Source: Nissolia schottii
Lineage: Eukaryota > Streptophyta > Magnoliopsida > Fabales > Fabaceae
Assembly: GCA_003254905.1 (NCBI GenBank)
Contig: QANU01095824.1
Coordinates: 1-64,000, forward strand
DNA: 64,000 nt
Direction of reading: 5' to 3'
Positions 10,515 through 21,589 of the stretch are shown here, in pieces. The position numbers and the translations under genes are program-made. Position 1 is the stretch's first letter; each line of letters begins with the position of its first letter. Under the pieces are notes generated by a model. The model was not told where the DNA came from. It saw nothing but the letters and a program-made list of their open reading frames with translations, and did no database searches.

Positions 10515-13500
10515 ATGTCGGATGATGAAAGGGAGGAGAAGGAGTTGGATCTCTCTTCTCCTGAAGTTGTCACCAAATACAAGACCGCAGCTGAGATCGT
10601 CAACAGTTTGTTACTTGCACTCGAGTTTCTCAAATTCTATCTGATTTTTGTTATTTCATAAAATGGATACATAAATTTTATTGAATTTAGATGAAGTTCA
10701 CTTTTTTCTTATGCACTTTTTTTTTAAATGATTTAGGTGACGTTTCATTTTTCTTGTTTGTGTTTTTTCCCTGTAATTGGCATGCTGATAAGTAATGGGT
10801 ATGCTGTTTTATTGGGGACAGAGGCTTTGAAGTTAGTAATCTCAGAATGTAAACCGAAGGCTAAGATTGTGGACATTTGCGAGAAAGGAGACTCATTTAT
10901 TAGAGAGTAAGTTTATGTTGTTCTGCTTTTCAATTGAATGAAAGGAGCATTTTTCTGTGTTATTTCTCGTGTATTCAACTGCTGTGTTAGTTTTTTCTTA
11001 TTATTCTTACACCATAGTGAATTTTTGTTCTTCTTTGGTGCGAAGGCAAACAAGTAACGTGTATAAGAATGTGAAGAGGAAGATTGAGAGAGGTATCGCT
11101 TTTCCAACCTGCTTGTCTGTAAACAATACAGTCTGTCATTTCTCTCCTCTAGCCAGTGACGAGAGTGTGTTGGAAGAAGGTGATATATTGAAAATGTAAG
11201 GTTTTGTAGCATCATTTTGTGTTGAATGATGGGATAATGGACAGTGGCTTTGCCTATTGCTGACTAGTTGATGTTAATGGTCTTTTTTTTTTGGGGTTGC
11301 AGTGATATGGCTTGTCATATAGATGGGTTCATTGCTGCTGTAGCACACACACATGTTCTTCAGGAAGGTCTGGTTACAGGACGGGCAGCTGATGTCATTG
11401 CAGCTGCAAACACTGCTGCTGAAGTAGCCTTGAGGCTTGTAAGGCCAGGAAAGAAGGTATTGAATTTTATTATATTACATATTATCATTCTTTCTTGTAC
11501 TGGGTGTGGGCTTAAGGTCAAAGCCATTCTTTTTGCAGTTATATAGAAGCTTATAGACAATTCAGTTTATTAGAATTAGAGAGGAATTAGATTATTCGTA
11601 ATGTACTGTATGAAGGGTTTCATTGATCTCTAAATGATGAAAAATGTCATGAGCTATGGATAAACTCCAATGAAGCTTTATTGTCATAGTTACACTGATA
11701 GAGGCCTTGTATGTTTTTCCTTGTGCTTTCTTGGCTGAAATATGTAGAATATCATCTTGTTCTATTTATGTTCTATTTATTTTATACTTTGATTGTACTT
11801 GCTTGTGGGTTCAAACCTTTTGGAAATATTTTCTCTGCACCACCATTGCAATTGAAATCTTGGGTTGTTTACTATTCTGATTGAAATTGTAAAATGATCT
11901 TAGCTGGGCCTGTTTCATGTTTCTTTACAATTTTCAGCTTCCTCTTCAAAAATATGTTTTGGACTTTTGGTTTAGTTACATGTTAGTGTGATGAATTGAT
12001 CTCCATATGATGAAGAAACTGTAGGCTATGGATAAACTCCAAGGAAGCCTGTTTTTGTCATAGTTACACTGATGGAGAATCACTCATCTTCTGTTTGATA
12101 GGTGGCTACCTCTTCTGTAATGGATGAGTAGTTCTTTAGGATATATACACAGTCAAGGTGGTCCCCATCTAATTTGCAACAGCTGACACCAATAGGTTTC
12201 TTCTCTAGCTCTTTAGCAGGACCATGCAATATTGCCGGTGATCCGTTATATTTGTGGTATTGGCAATTTTGCCGAGGTGCCTAAATTATAATTTGCCGAA
12301 AGTAGTTTCATGTTTGTGCTGACTTATATGGTCTGTACACTTGTCTACTATGGCCAACATTGTACGGTATTTAAACCATTACCATTACTTATTTTGATCT
12401 GTATGCTGAGTTGAGGAAGAGGATGTAGGATCATCATTTCTATAACGGAAAACCAGGCTTATTAACGCCATACTGGTTTCTTCTTTTCCATGTTCCATAA
12501 ATTGGACAAAGGCTGGAAGTTGTATTATGATTGTGTGGATTTATGTACATAGAAATGTTTTTAGCCATCAAGCATTAATTTTAAAATTTGGTAATAGATT
12601 TTTTGATAGTTTCTTTTCCTGGCAGAACAAGGATGTATCTGATGCAATTCAAAAGGTTGCTGCCTCCTATGATTGTAAAATTGTTGAGGGTGTTCTTAGC
12701 CACCAAATGAAGCAGTTTGTAATTGATGGGAATAAAGTTGTTCTTAGTGTATCAAATCCAGATACAAGGGTTGATGATGCAGAGTTTGAGGAAAATGAAG
12801 TTTATGCAATTGATATAGTGACCAGTACTGGAGAAGGCAAAGTAGGTTAATTAAATCAATATATTTACTAGTATGATGCCTCTTATGAATTAGCTAAACA
12901 GCTTTTTAATAATTTTCAGCCTAAGCTGTTGGATGAGAAGCAGACAACTATATATAAGAGGGCTGTTGACAAAAGTTACCACTTGAAGATGAAAGCATCT
13001 AGGTTCATTTTCAGTGAAATAAGCCAAAATTTTCCGATCATGCCATTCTCTGCTAGGTGACTTGCCCACTTGCATGTTTAATATAGTGTTCGGATTTGGG
13101 TTGTCTTTCATTCCACTTGAATGTTAATTCTTTTGTATTAGGGCTTTGGAAGAGAAAAGAGCTCGCCTGGGTTTAGTGGAATGTGTGAATCATGAGCTCT
13201 TGCAACCATATCCTGTTCTCCATGAAAAGCCGGGTGAAAATACTTTTTGGCCCATAGGATGATTAGATCGCCATTGGTTTTGGATTTGTGAGTCAGGCTC
13301 ATGTGATACATAATTATTGTTTTCAGGTGATTATGTTGCACACATCAAATTCACAGTCTTGCTAATGCCAAATGGATCAGATCGGGTCACCGCTCATCCA
13401 CTACAAGAATTGCAGCTGACAAAAACAATAGATGATCCAGAGATTAAGGCATGGCTAGCTTTGGGCACAAAGACAAAGAAAAAGGGTGGTGGAAAGAAGA

Positions 13501-13784
13501 AAAAAGGTAGGTTGGTAGAGCATGTTGTTAACTTGCTATTTTATCATATGCCTATTTGTGTTTTCATCATGCTAACTTTTTTAGGATTAAAATTGAGTTT
13601 AACTCTTTTTATGTATATATATGATATATGGCGTTTCAAATCCCCAACGCTCCGGAGCGTTGTTTGTTGCAAATAGGCTAAACATTTTCGGTTGTTTGCC
13701 ACAGGCAAGAAGGGAGACAAGGCAGATGAGTCAGCTGAAGCTGAGCCCATGGATTCAACAAATGGGGCCACTTCTCAAGAATGA
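10515..13784 (+). CDS. EBP1: ERBB3-binding protein 1 / PA2G4-like protein
   Basis: Nine coding exons: 10515-10605, 10822-10906, 11046-11195, 11303-11456, 12626-12841, 12920-13056, 13142-13233, 13327-13506, 13705-13784. All introns are GT-AG. The joined frame is 1185 nt (394 aa), the usual length for plant EBP1. The protein opens [19 protein letters not shown] and has the methionine-aminopeptidase (M24) 'pita-bread' fold without being a known peptidase: for example [18 protein letters not shown] in exon 3 and [17 protein letters not shown] in exon 4. It ends with a Lys-rich RNA-binding/nucleolar-type cluster ([13 protein letters not shown]) and an acidic tail. In plants EBP1 binds RNA and ribosomal precursors and promotes cell growth and organ size in a dose-dependent way. 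A pyrimidine-rich stretch and AG at 10484 suggest an intron in the 5' leader. The 3' UTR is cut by a C-run and an N at 13799. Identification is confident from the full-length match. Confidence 0.95.
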
Positions 13785-16112
13785 TCCCCCCCCCCCCCNA
13801 TTTCGTTTCATTTTCCGACACTTTCAATTTTGGTACATTGTTCACTGAATTGTATCTGCTTGGATATGACGAATTTAGTATAGTGTTCAGACATCGGTTC
13901 TAATAGGAATTTTCAGCCTGTTTTGTTGCTTGTTTTTTCAAGACAAGCATCAATTTCTGAAAACAAAAAAATGGAGTTTGTGGCTTTTAGAATGGTAAAT
14001 TTACTTCTGGAGTTTTTCTTTATTGCACTTGCATAAATCCTGAGTTGATCAGACTTAAAAAAAGTTAGTGCACATATATTCAGCACATATAACTTAGCTT
14101 CCTCTCCTCACAAACCCAAGAAAATAGCTTTTCTCGATCTCTCAGCAAGATCCTTAAGAAGAGATGGCATAACCAAAGGCAAATCAAATCAAATAGCAAT
14201 TAGTTTCCTAAAAGATCTCCATCGTGAAACGTAATTTTCAATTTTGTATCCCTCAAATTTATGGTATTTATGGCTTGCAGAATTTTTATTTGCCTAATAA
14301 TAATAATCATAAATATCGTTTTATTACACATCTTAAAAGTAAGAGAAAAGTAGCCAGAAAAATATTTCCAATCATGGCAAGCATAAGCTTATGAAATGAG
14401 TTATGAGTTTAAATTAAGAGAAATAAGAAGAAATCTGTTATATTCTAAGCATACTTCTATAGCATCCTAATAACCAAATTCAAAGGATGATCTCATCTAC
14501 TTAAAGATAAGAAATAGCATCAATTAAAGGATAATAACTAAAATCGAATCCAATTTGCTCACATGCGAAGATGTAAACATTGTACCCAATGTACCCATCT
14601 AGAAGAGAGGTTGAAAAGTAGAAAAATTAGCATACTTAATTGAATCAATGTTATTTTAAGATTCATAAACATATCAAAGTTCTAGAAAGCCAAAACTAAA
14701 TCGAATGAGCAAAGGGGGTTTTATGCCAATTTGCATATGACACATAATCGAGGACTTGTATATTAGAAAACTATATATAGAATAAATGGCACAAAACAAA
14801 ATAGCACTCACTGAGGTATAACATAGGGTATAATATGCAATAACATGAAAAAAGTGAAGACTTGAAATTAGGAGTTTGTTTTGAATGGTGTTAGAAGACA
14901 TGGCCGAATTCATTGGAACTTTGATGCTTGATTTTTGAAAGAATGTATACATTTGAGTTGCCAAAGTAAAATGGGGAGCGTGTCTAGATGATCCTGCAAC
15001 GTGTGGAAAGGAATTGTGTAACTGTCATTTTTCAAAAACGAGTAATTGTATTTCTTAGGCTAATGCTTTAAGAATTGTGGCCTTGTATCATGATCATGTA
15101 CTATTGTTGCCTCTTTATCACCTTTTGTGTGGTGCTTGGAATGCTATTCACTAATAAAAAGAATCAACTCACAAAACAAACGTAAATAATAAAGTGTAAA
15201 AAGCATAATAAAGGACTGATTTTACTCAAATAGAAGAGGAAAAGATGAGATCTCAGCAAAGATAGGATGATATTGTATTAAACCAACCTTTACTGAAATG
15301 TAGTGAAGAAAGATTCAAAAGAAGCAAAGAAATGAGAAACGGCACAGAAAGTGGAGTGGAGGAGAATGCGTACAACATAAAAAAGTACATGAATTAGTGA
15401 CATTGTTAAGGAAGAACAAAGAACATTACTTAACAGATTTAAAAGGAAAAAAAATGTAGTGCCCAAAGCCAGGAGTGCATTAAGGCTTGAGGGCATGGGA
15501 AGAGTCTACATAGTTACTTGCATTAAGGTTGTGGTTACGTTGTAGAGTAGTCCAAACAACAAATCACTCGTTGTTTAGGAAAAATGGAGATAAGGAAGGG
15601 TGGCTGTGTCAGTCTAGTGTGCAACATACACATACAAATATAAATGCATTTGATGTATTAAAATTAGATATTCAAATTTAGATTTATGTGAGAGGCATCA
15701 AGTGGAATGGGGTGGTGGTGATGATGCGTGGGAGGTAAAGTTAAAGGTCTGGTTAACCATAGTGGAAGAAGGTAAATTTCGAGTATTAAAACTTTTTAAA
15801 GATAATGGAGATGGAGTTTAATTTATAAAATATTGATAGATTTTGAGTGAGATTGGTGGTCGTCTGGTCAACATCTAGAGAGAGGAGGGATGCTAATACC
15901 AATAAGCTCACACCAATACTAATAAAGTTAGACTTTTTGTTTTATTGACTTCAAAAAAAATATTTTTTTTACCTTAAATTCTTATAGTATAATTTTTTTA
16001 TAAGAGTTTTATTTTCATTTGTAACATAATGTTACGACAAATCACTTATATTATCACTTTTTGTTAAAAAAGTGGAGTATTGCCAACTTATAAAAATGTA
16101 ATATGTTAACTT
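13785..16112. other. Intergenic; only the EBP1 3' UTR start is assignable
   Basis: The first bases are the EBP1 3' UTR, interrupted by a run of C and an N at 13799 (likely contig join). The rest is AT-rich without a credible gene. A short minus-strand frame near 14100-14200 (ending SLLKDLAERSRKAIFLGL) looks protein-like, but I cannot assign or extend it. Confidence 0.4.
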
Positions 16113-17076
16113 TGATGGTTTTATATGACTTAGAGAAGGAGGGTTGAATCTAAGTAAGAACTTTTTCGAGAAAATGAAACTTTCTTTTGAAAGGTTATCT
16201 CCTTAAATTTTAGGAGGTATGTTCTTATATTCGGGGAGACAAGATTTTTGGAAGAGGTTCTTTCGAAAATAGAATTTCTTTTTAAAAGATGGAAAATGTA
16301 AATAATGAAGAGAAGTAAAGACCACACACAGAATTTATACTAGTTTGATTCCTAAGTTATAGGAATCTATGTCCAGTTTTTCAAACATCTAAATCACTCT
16401 TCTTTCACAAGACTTTTAAATACAAACACCAATTTAAAAACAAAACTCTCAAATGATCCTTACAAAAACAAAACTCAAGCACTCAAGCACTCAAGAACAG
16501 ATGAACACAAATTTGACTTTTCTCAAAAAATCTCTCTATACTCTGTCTCTTTTACTCTCAAAGACTCTCAAACAAAAAATGCTTCTCTCACAAATAAATC
16601 AAAACAAGGAGATAATACAGAAGATTTCAGAGTAGGTCTTGAGAGGAGAAAAAGAATAAAATAATTGCTTCAAGTTGTAAGCTTAATATTAGACATTCTT
16701 TGCTCTTCTTTTTTTACCTTCTGAATGGTCACATCACTTCTTTATTTATTGAATTTTCTCTGACCGTTGCCGATTCAAAATTCAAAACATTATAGGACCT
16801 AGGTGTGTTGTCCATCTCTCATTGGTTTATGAATTGTCCTTTTGTACTATGAAATTCTTTTATCCATTGTACAAAAGCTTTTCTTTGTACCATTACACCA
16901 AAACAACTTCTGCCACCTTACTTGTCATTTCTCTCTCCTGACATCCTTGTATTACGTTTCCTTTTCTTTCATATTTCTCTTTTCAAAAAGTTGACGGCTT
17001 TTTCTGATTTTCTGCTGCTTAGTGTCAGGTGAGGTAGCGACTGCTGCATCATTCGTCCTTCCTTTCTCTTTCTTAT

Positions 17077-17092
17077 ATATATATATATATAT
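17077..17092. repeat. (TA)n microsatellite
   Basis: About eight TA units immediately next to the left end of the Mutator-like element. TA-rich sequence is a common insertion site. Confidence 0.85.
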
Positions 17093-18200
17093 GGGTTAAT
17101 TATGTTTTTAGTTACTGTAAATTAGAAAGTTTGATTTTAGTCCCTGCATAAAAGTTTTAGTCCCTGCAAAATTGTAAAATTAGGTTTTGGTCCCTGGGGT
17201 GGGGTGAGGGTTGACTGGGCTAACGTGGCGCGCCATGTGGGATGCCACGTGGCATAACCCAAAACCCAACACATGACCCAAATCTGACCCAACCCCTTTC
17301 AACAAAAAAGAAAAAAGAAAAAAGAGAGAAACCCACGCCCAGCCCCAGCCTCGATTCACCCCACCCCCACCCACCCCAGCGCGCCCCATCCCCTGCCGGT
17401 CCACCCCGTCGTTCTTCTGGTCGGCGCACTGGATCTTGAGGCCGTCGAGTCTTGTGAGGGAGGTGTCGGTAGGTCTCGGTGGAGCGTGGCCACGCGAGCA
17501 CGACATCCACGCCAGCACGACAGCCACGCGAGCAGACGACGGCGAGCATGCATGCCAGCCCACGAGCAGTGAGAAGAAAGCAGCCCCCTGAGCGACGGCG
17601 ACTTGTGCGGCGACGAGGGCGGCATGTGGGAGACGATCGTGGTCTTGGCCAGATTGATTTGGGGATTTGAAGGGGGGATTAGGTTTGCATTTTTGGGTTT
17701 GGCGACGGCGATCCGACGCACCAAATCCTCTTCGGCTCCCTGCTCGTGCTGAACCGCGACGACAGGAGAATGTTCGATGCCTGGTTGCGTGATTGCTTCC
17801 CATTTTGGTCTTAATTTGTTGATTTAGGTTTTAGTGATTCGTTCTTTGTTGTATTTTTTATTTTTGTGAATTGCCTGAACTTTGATTCGGGGTTTCCGTA
17901 TGGAGGACGAGACCATGCAGCAGAGGATGAGGAAGAGGGTGCTGCAGAAGCTACACACAAGACGAAGGAGGAGGAGTGGCTGATGAAGCATGTCACCGCT
18001 GGGTGGGTAACGGCGTCAATGGGGGTGGCGGTCGGGGCGTGGGTTTCTCTTTTTTTTTTTTGTTGAAATGAGTCGGGTCAGATTCAGGTCATGGGTTGGG
18101 TTTTGGGTTATGCCACGTGGCATCCCACGTGGCGCGTCGCGTCAGCGCCACGTCAGCTCAATCAACCCTCACCTCAATGTTATCTTGGTCACGTCACTTT
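17093..18200. mobile_element. Mutator-like element (probable Pack-MULE), right end truncated
   Basis: Inverted repeats of over 100 bp: left 17195-17310 and right 18060-18175 share, in opposite orientation, 'gtgagggttga', 'gtgggatgccacgtggcat', 'aacccaaaacccaac' and 'ttcaacaaaa'. The left outer part (gggttaattatgttttt and 'agtccctg') has the same end type as the element at 22078-23610; the matching right outer end is missing. The interior is much more GC-rich than its surroundings (17390-18020) and has gene-like pieces, such as a frame with HQILFGSLLVLNRDDRRMFD near 17720-17785 and an Arg-rich frame near 17910-17975. This suggests captured gene fragments, source not recognised. Confidence 0.7.
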
Positions 18201-18642
18201 CTTCCTTTGACTTTTTCGTTAACAAATTTTTTTTTTTGGACAACTTCCCATTTCTTTCTTGTTGGGCTAATTTATGTTGGGCTTCAGGTTGCGCATCTTT
18301 CATTTCTCAATTTCTCAAAAAACGAATTAGGCCTTGTATGCCTTGGGCTGTAGTTCCTTTTTTGTTCTATTTCTTTATTTCTTTATTGAGTCATTCTTTT
18401 TTGCTTCTACTGATTCTCTTTATTCTTTCATTTCTTTATCCAATTTGTTGGGCTATTTTCTTTGGGCTCAGTAGCCTTTTCTTTCATATTTTCCTCATTG
18501 CATCAAAAACAAACTTGAGCTAAATTCTTGGGCTAAAACAAATTTGAACTAACACAATCTTGGACCTGAAACACTAACACACACATTAAAAAGCTCATAC
18601 CATGTTTGTCATCGTTTTTTGATTTTGCAAATTGAATCAACA

Positions 18643-19105
18643 ATCTCCCCCTTGATGATAAACATATATAAGATAATCAAAGCATGTAATAAGGTCTCAG
18701 ATATACCTTTCAGAGTTAAAATCTCCCCCTTAATGTTGACTCCCCCTGAATTTGGGCTTCTCATATGTGTCCTTAACCTTGCATAATTTACTTTACCATT
18801 TATCCTCTTATGGTATTTTTCCCCCTTTTGTCATCAAGGGATCAGTGAACCCTAAATGCATTTGATAGGGAGTTTGTCATGAAATCAAGAGCCAAGCCTC
18901 CTGCTAATGTGCCCACTATTCCACATACAACTGTGATTCTTCCAAACATCATATCTTCATGATATTTGTCCTGATTTTTGAGAAGATTGAAAGTCTAGAT
19001 CAATGGCTTCTCGAAAGCTGGAGACATTAGGAGCAAAGCCTCCATCTTTGCTAACATTACAGTCATGTGTACCTCTGAAGAAAGTATGCTGAAAGAGATC
19101 TCCAG
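18643..19105 (-). other. Copia 3' internal remnant
   Basis: Sequence following the polypurine tract. It contains repeated 'tcaag(g)ggg' purine tracts on the minus strand, typical of the region between pol and the 3' LTR in SIRE-type copia elements. No intact frame. Confidence 0.4.
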
Positions 19106-19108
19106 TCC

Positions 19109-19190
19109 CTCTGCATGAAACCGTGAAATCTTAGGGTGCTCCAACACAAAGTCACAGAGATCTAATCTCCCAAACATATAAGCTCCATCT
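19109..19190 (-). pseudogene. FHA-domain gene fragment
   Basis: The minus-strand frame reads GAYMFGRLDLCDFVLEHPKI then SRFHA, an excellent forkhead-associated (FHA) domain core (GR....DF.L.H..ISR.HA). The phosphothreonine-contacting GR and SRFH residues are intact. It is preceded by a splice-acceptor-like 'aacaaaag'. Only about 27 codons are present, and the frame then runs into unrelated copia-like sequence. The closest family I can think of is the plant kanadaptin/SLC4A1AP-type FHA protein. It is best read as a transposon-captured exon piece. Confidence 0.6.
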
Positions 19191-19880
19191 TTTGTTTTGT
19201 TATATATTTCATTTCATCTCTTCATCTTTAGATTCGATTACATCAGCATCAACCACCAGCTTCTAAGGGAGCTGACAACTATGAAATCGACGACGACGGA
19301 ACAAGGAAGCCCCACACCAAAATCGCCAAGGAAATTAAGGCCGAGGAGACCAGTTGTGTTCATGAGGTGCATCTCGAAGGTGAAGTTGTTGCAGCTAAGG
19401 GGGATGGCAGAGATGTTGCGATGGCACCAAGTTTAGCTACGGGGTTTATGGGTTTCTTGTTATGGGGTTTGCAATTTTGGCTTAAGTCTGGGGTTTCTAA
19501 GGCGTCTGGCACTTCTAGGTCTCATGGGTTCTAGTTCTAATTTTTGGTTGGAGAAGATTACGAGTTTTTTTTATTGGTGGTTGGAGTGAGTTGGGGTGGT
19601 AATTGAAGATGATGGTGATGTTGGTGGTGGATAATTGTTGGTGAGGGTGATTGGTGGTGATTGATGGCGGTGTTAAGTTTTAGTGAGATGGGGAGTGTTG
19701 ATGAATTTTTATGCTAATATGTTTCTCATAAATAGTGTCTCTAATTTGGGGGGTTGTTATAGTGGGTGTGGTGATTGAATATATATGATGATGATGTTGG
19801 TTAGCAAGAGATGATGATGATGATCTAGATTCATCATTCGTTGGGGTTTGGTTCTTTGGTTTGGGTTTGTTTTGAGAATT
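19191..19880. other. Unassigned stretch with a coding-like frame
   Basis: From about 19262 the plus strand has an open frame (KGADNYEIDDDGTRKPHTKI, continuing to a stop at 19532) with acidic and basic residues mixed as in real proteins. Its source is not recognised. The following 300 bp is GT-rich (repeats of ggtggt/gatgat). It may be captured DNA inside a Mutator-like element whose right end lies at about 20163. Confidence 0.35.
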
Positions 19881-20163
19881 TAGGGAGATGATGGTTTGAA
19901 TTTTTCGTTTGTTAGGTTTTTTTTCTTTTATAGAAAAATGGGTGTGATTTGGGTGGTGGGTCGGGTCATTGGTTGTGGATAGTGTGACATGGCTTGCGCA
20001 TGTCACTGCCACATGACATTTTTAATTGTCAAGTCAACCGTAACACACTAACCAAACGGCGAAACAGCAAAGGCCGAAAACAATTCAAAAAATTGATACG
20101 AGGGTGCAAATTAAAAAAAAAACAAAAAAGTTATATACTAAAGGGTAAAACATGTTTAACCCT
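19881..20163. mobile_element. Mutator-like right end
   Basis: Contains the same order of motifs as the inner and outer parts of the other Mutator-like ends here: 'gtgggtcgggtc', 'tgccacatgac', 'aagtcaacc' and finally 'aaacatgtttaaccc'. A clear left partner was not found. Assignment is by similarity to 17093-18200 and 22078-23610. Confidence 0.5.
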
Positions 20164-21045
20164 TTATAATTTTACTCTTGAATAATATTCATCCTGTAAT
20201 CATATCAACATTTTTTCTCGTATCCGTTTGACAAACTTTAACTTGCAGCTTTGTAGTGACCAATATGATCTCGAAGTCCTCTAATGTAAGGATAGAAATA
20301 TTACTCCGGCGTAAAATGTGCAGTCAAGAACTTTTCCAAATTAACTTGACAGGTGAAATTTCCACTACACATCGGACTATGTCAAAAAAAAAAAAAAANA
20401 AGCGTCTGCACAAGAACATTTCATATTTCCTGTGATTCTCAGCAAAGTGAAAAAAGAACAACGTATACTCAGTGCTGCTCCATTTTCTATAAATGGAGGA
20501 GCAGCATCCTATTTACAGAGTTTAACGCTGCCAACGGGCATAGACAAATGAATACATGATTATAGCAGGGAGAAAACCATGACCTGGAAACAATTTGAAA
20601 TATGTTGAAAACCAATTGTCCATGTAAAAGCTTTAATATCAACCTGAAAAAGGTGGAATAAAATGTTAGTTGCCAGCAAACTTGTAACTTAATAACTACA
20701 ATAACCCATAAACAATTTCACAAGCAAATTCGTCACAGTTCTTAAATCAGCATACTTTTCATTTTGATCGGAGTCATTGAAATGTCTAGGGCCAGATATA
20801 CAAATGGGAAAATGGAAGACTGCAAACTGGAAACAAATCACCTGTGAATTAAGACTCTCTTCAAAAAGTTTTTTTTATTAGTATCATGACTCATGATTTA
20901 ATATTCAATAAGTACCTAAATGGATCTAATTTACAGTGTATACTGCATGCAGTTTGAAAGCTATGCAATATGACTGATTGTGTCATCAACCGTGTATTAT
21001 TGGTAAAATACAGAGAACTTATATTATTGATTCCAAAAAACCTAA
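20164..21045. other. Intergenic with N at 20399
   Basis: AT-rich with no credible gene. A poly-A run and N (20385-20399) mark a likely contig join. Part of this may be downstream flank of the importin-11-like gene. Confidence 0.4.
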
Positions 21046-21352
21046 GGATTTGTTTGGTTTCAAAAATTATTTTCTATTTTTATTTCTTGTTTTCAATCTT
21101 AAGTACAAAACTGCAACTTTGTTTTCATTATATTTCCTGTTTTAAGGATTACGTGAAGTTTCATTGACGACGACAAAATCTTGTTTTTCCCGTTTCCTAC
21201 CCAAAAGCCTGAAAACAAGAAATAGTGAAAACAAAGTTATTATTTTCAGTGGGGAAAACTTACATGACCAAAATAAAGAGGCAGTTTTCTAATTAAAATT
21301 GAAAACAAATAATAAAAATAATAATAATAATAATCCAAAACCAAACAGCGCC
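21046..21352. mobile_element. hAT-like MITE
   Basis: Imperfect terminal inverted repeats: left 'ggatttgtttggttt' and right 'aaaccaaacagcgcc'. Both arms continue with similar Ttgttttcaat-rich sequence, and there is an AAT microsatellite near the right end. The 'TGTTTGGTT...AACCAAACA' ends are typical of plant hAT-type miniature elements. No clear 8-bp target duplication seen. Confidence 0.6.
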
Positions 21353-21589
21353 AACATTTCAGGAAATCAGGGGATGGCGAGGGGGACAGGGGGGATGGGA
21401 GACAGCAAATAGAAAAGCAAAGTAGATCAACATAGAAAGAAAAAGGTAGTAACTAAAATGAAAAAGGGGAAATATACCCTATAGGAAGCACCAATCTATG
21501 AACAAGAAGAACTGAGCATGCGCATAGCACCACCTGATCAACAACAATCAAGCCACGTCCTAATCACAAAACTAAAATGTCAAACCCAA

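Larger units (their letters stand above)
16113..18642 (-). mobile_element. SIRE-like copia LTR with nested Mutator-like element
   Basis: On the minus strand a polypurine tract (aagggggagattg, 18641-18653) is followed by TGTTGATTC at 18642, a typical LTR start. The matching end is a CATCA at 16113-16117. That gives a TG...CA unit of about 2.5 kb including about 1.1 kb of inserted DNA (17093-18200). The flank beyond the tract (18650-18860) has several 'ctcccccttgatgat' and 'cccccttttgtcatcaag' sequences, as found at the 3' end of SIRE/Maximus copia elements. No 5' part, gag or pol is present, so this is a 3' LTR with a short internal remnant, or a broken solo LTR. Confidence 0.6.

Noticed and set aside
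17180..17803. 207-codon open frame on the minus strand, plus overlapping frames
   Set aside because: It lies in the GC-rich interior and inverted repeat of a Mutator-like element; it starts and ends in transposon terminal repeats, and the frames overlap on both strands.
18068..18523. 151-codon plus-strand frame rich in Phe/Leu
   Set aside because: Spans the boundary between the Mutator-like element and the copia LTR; its hydrophobicity comes from T-rich LTR sequence.
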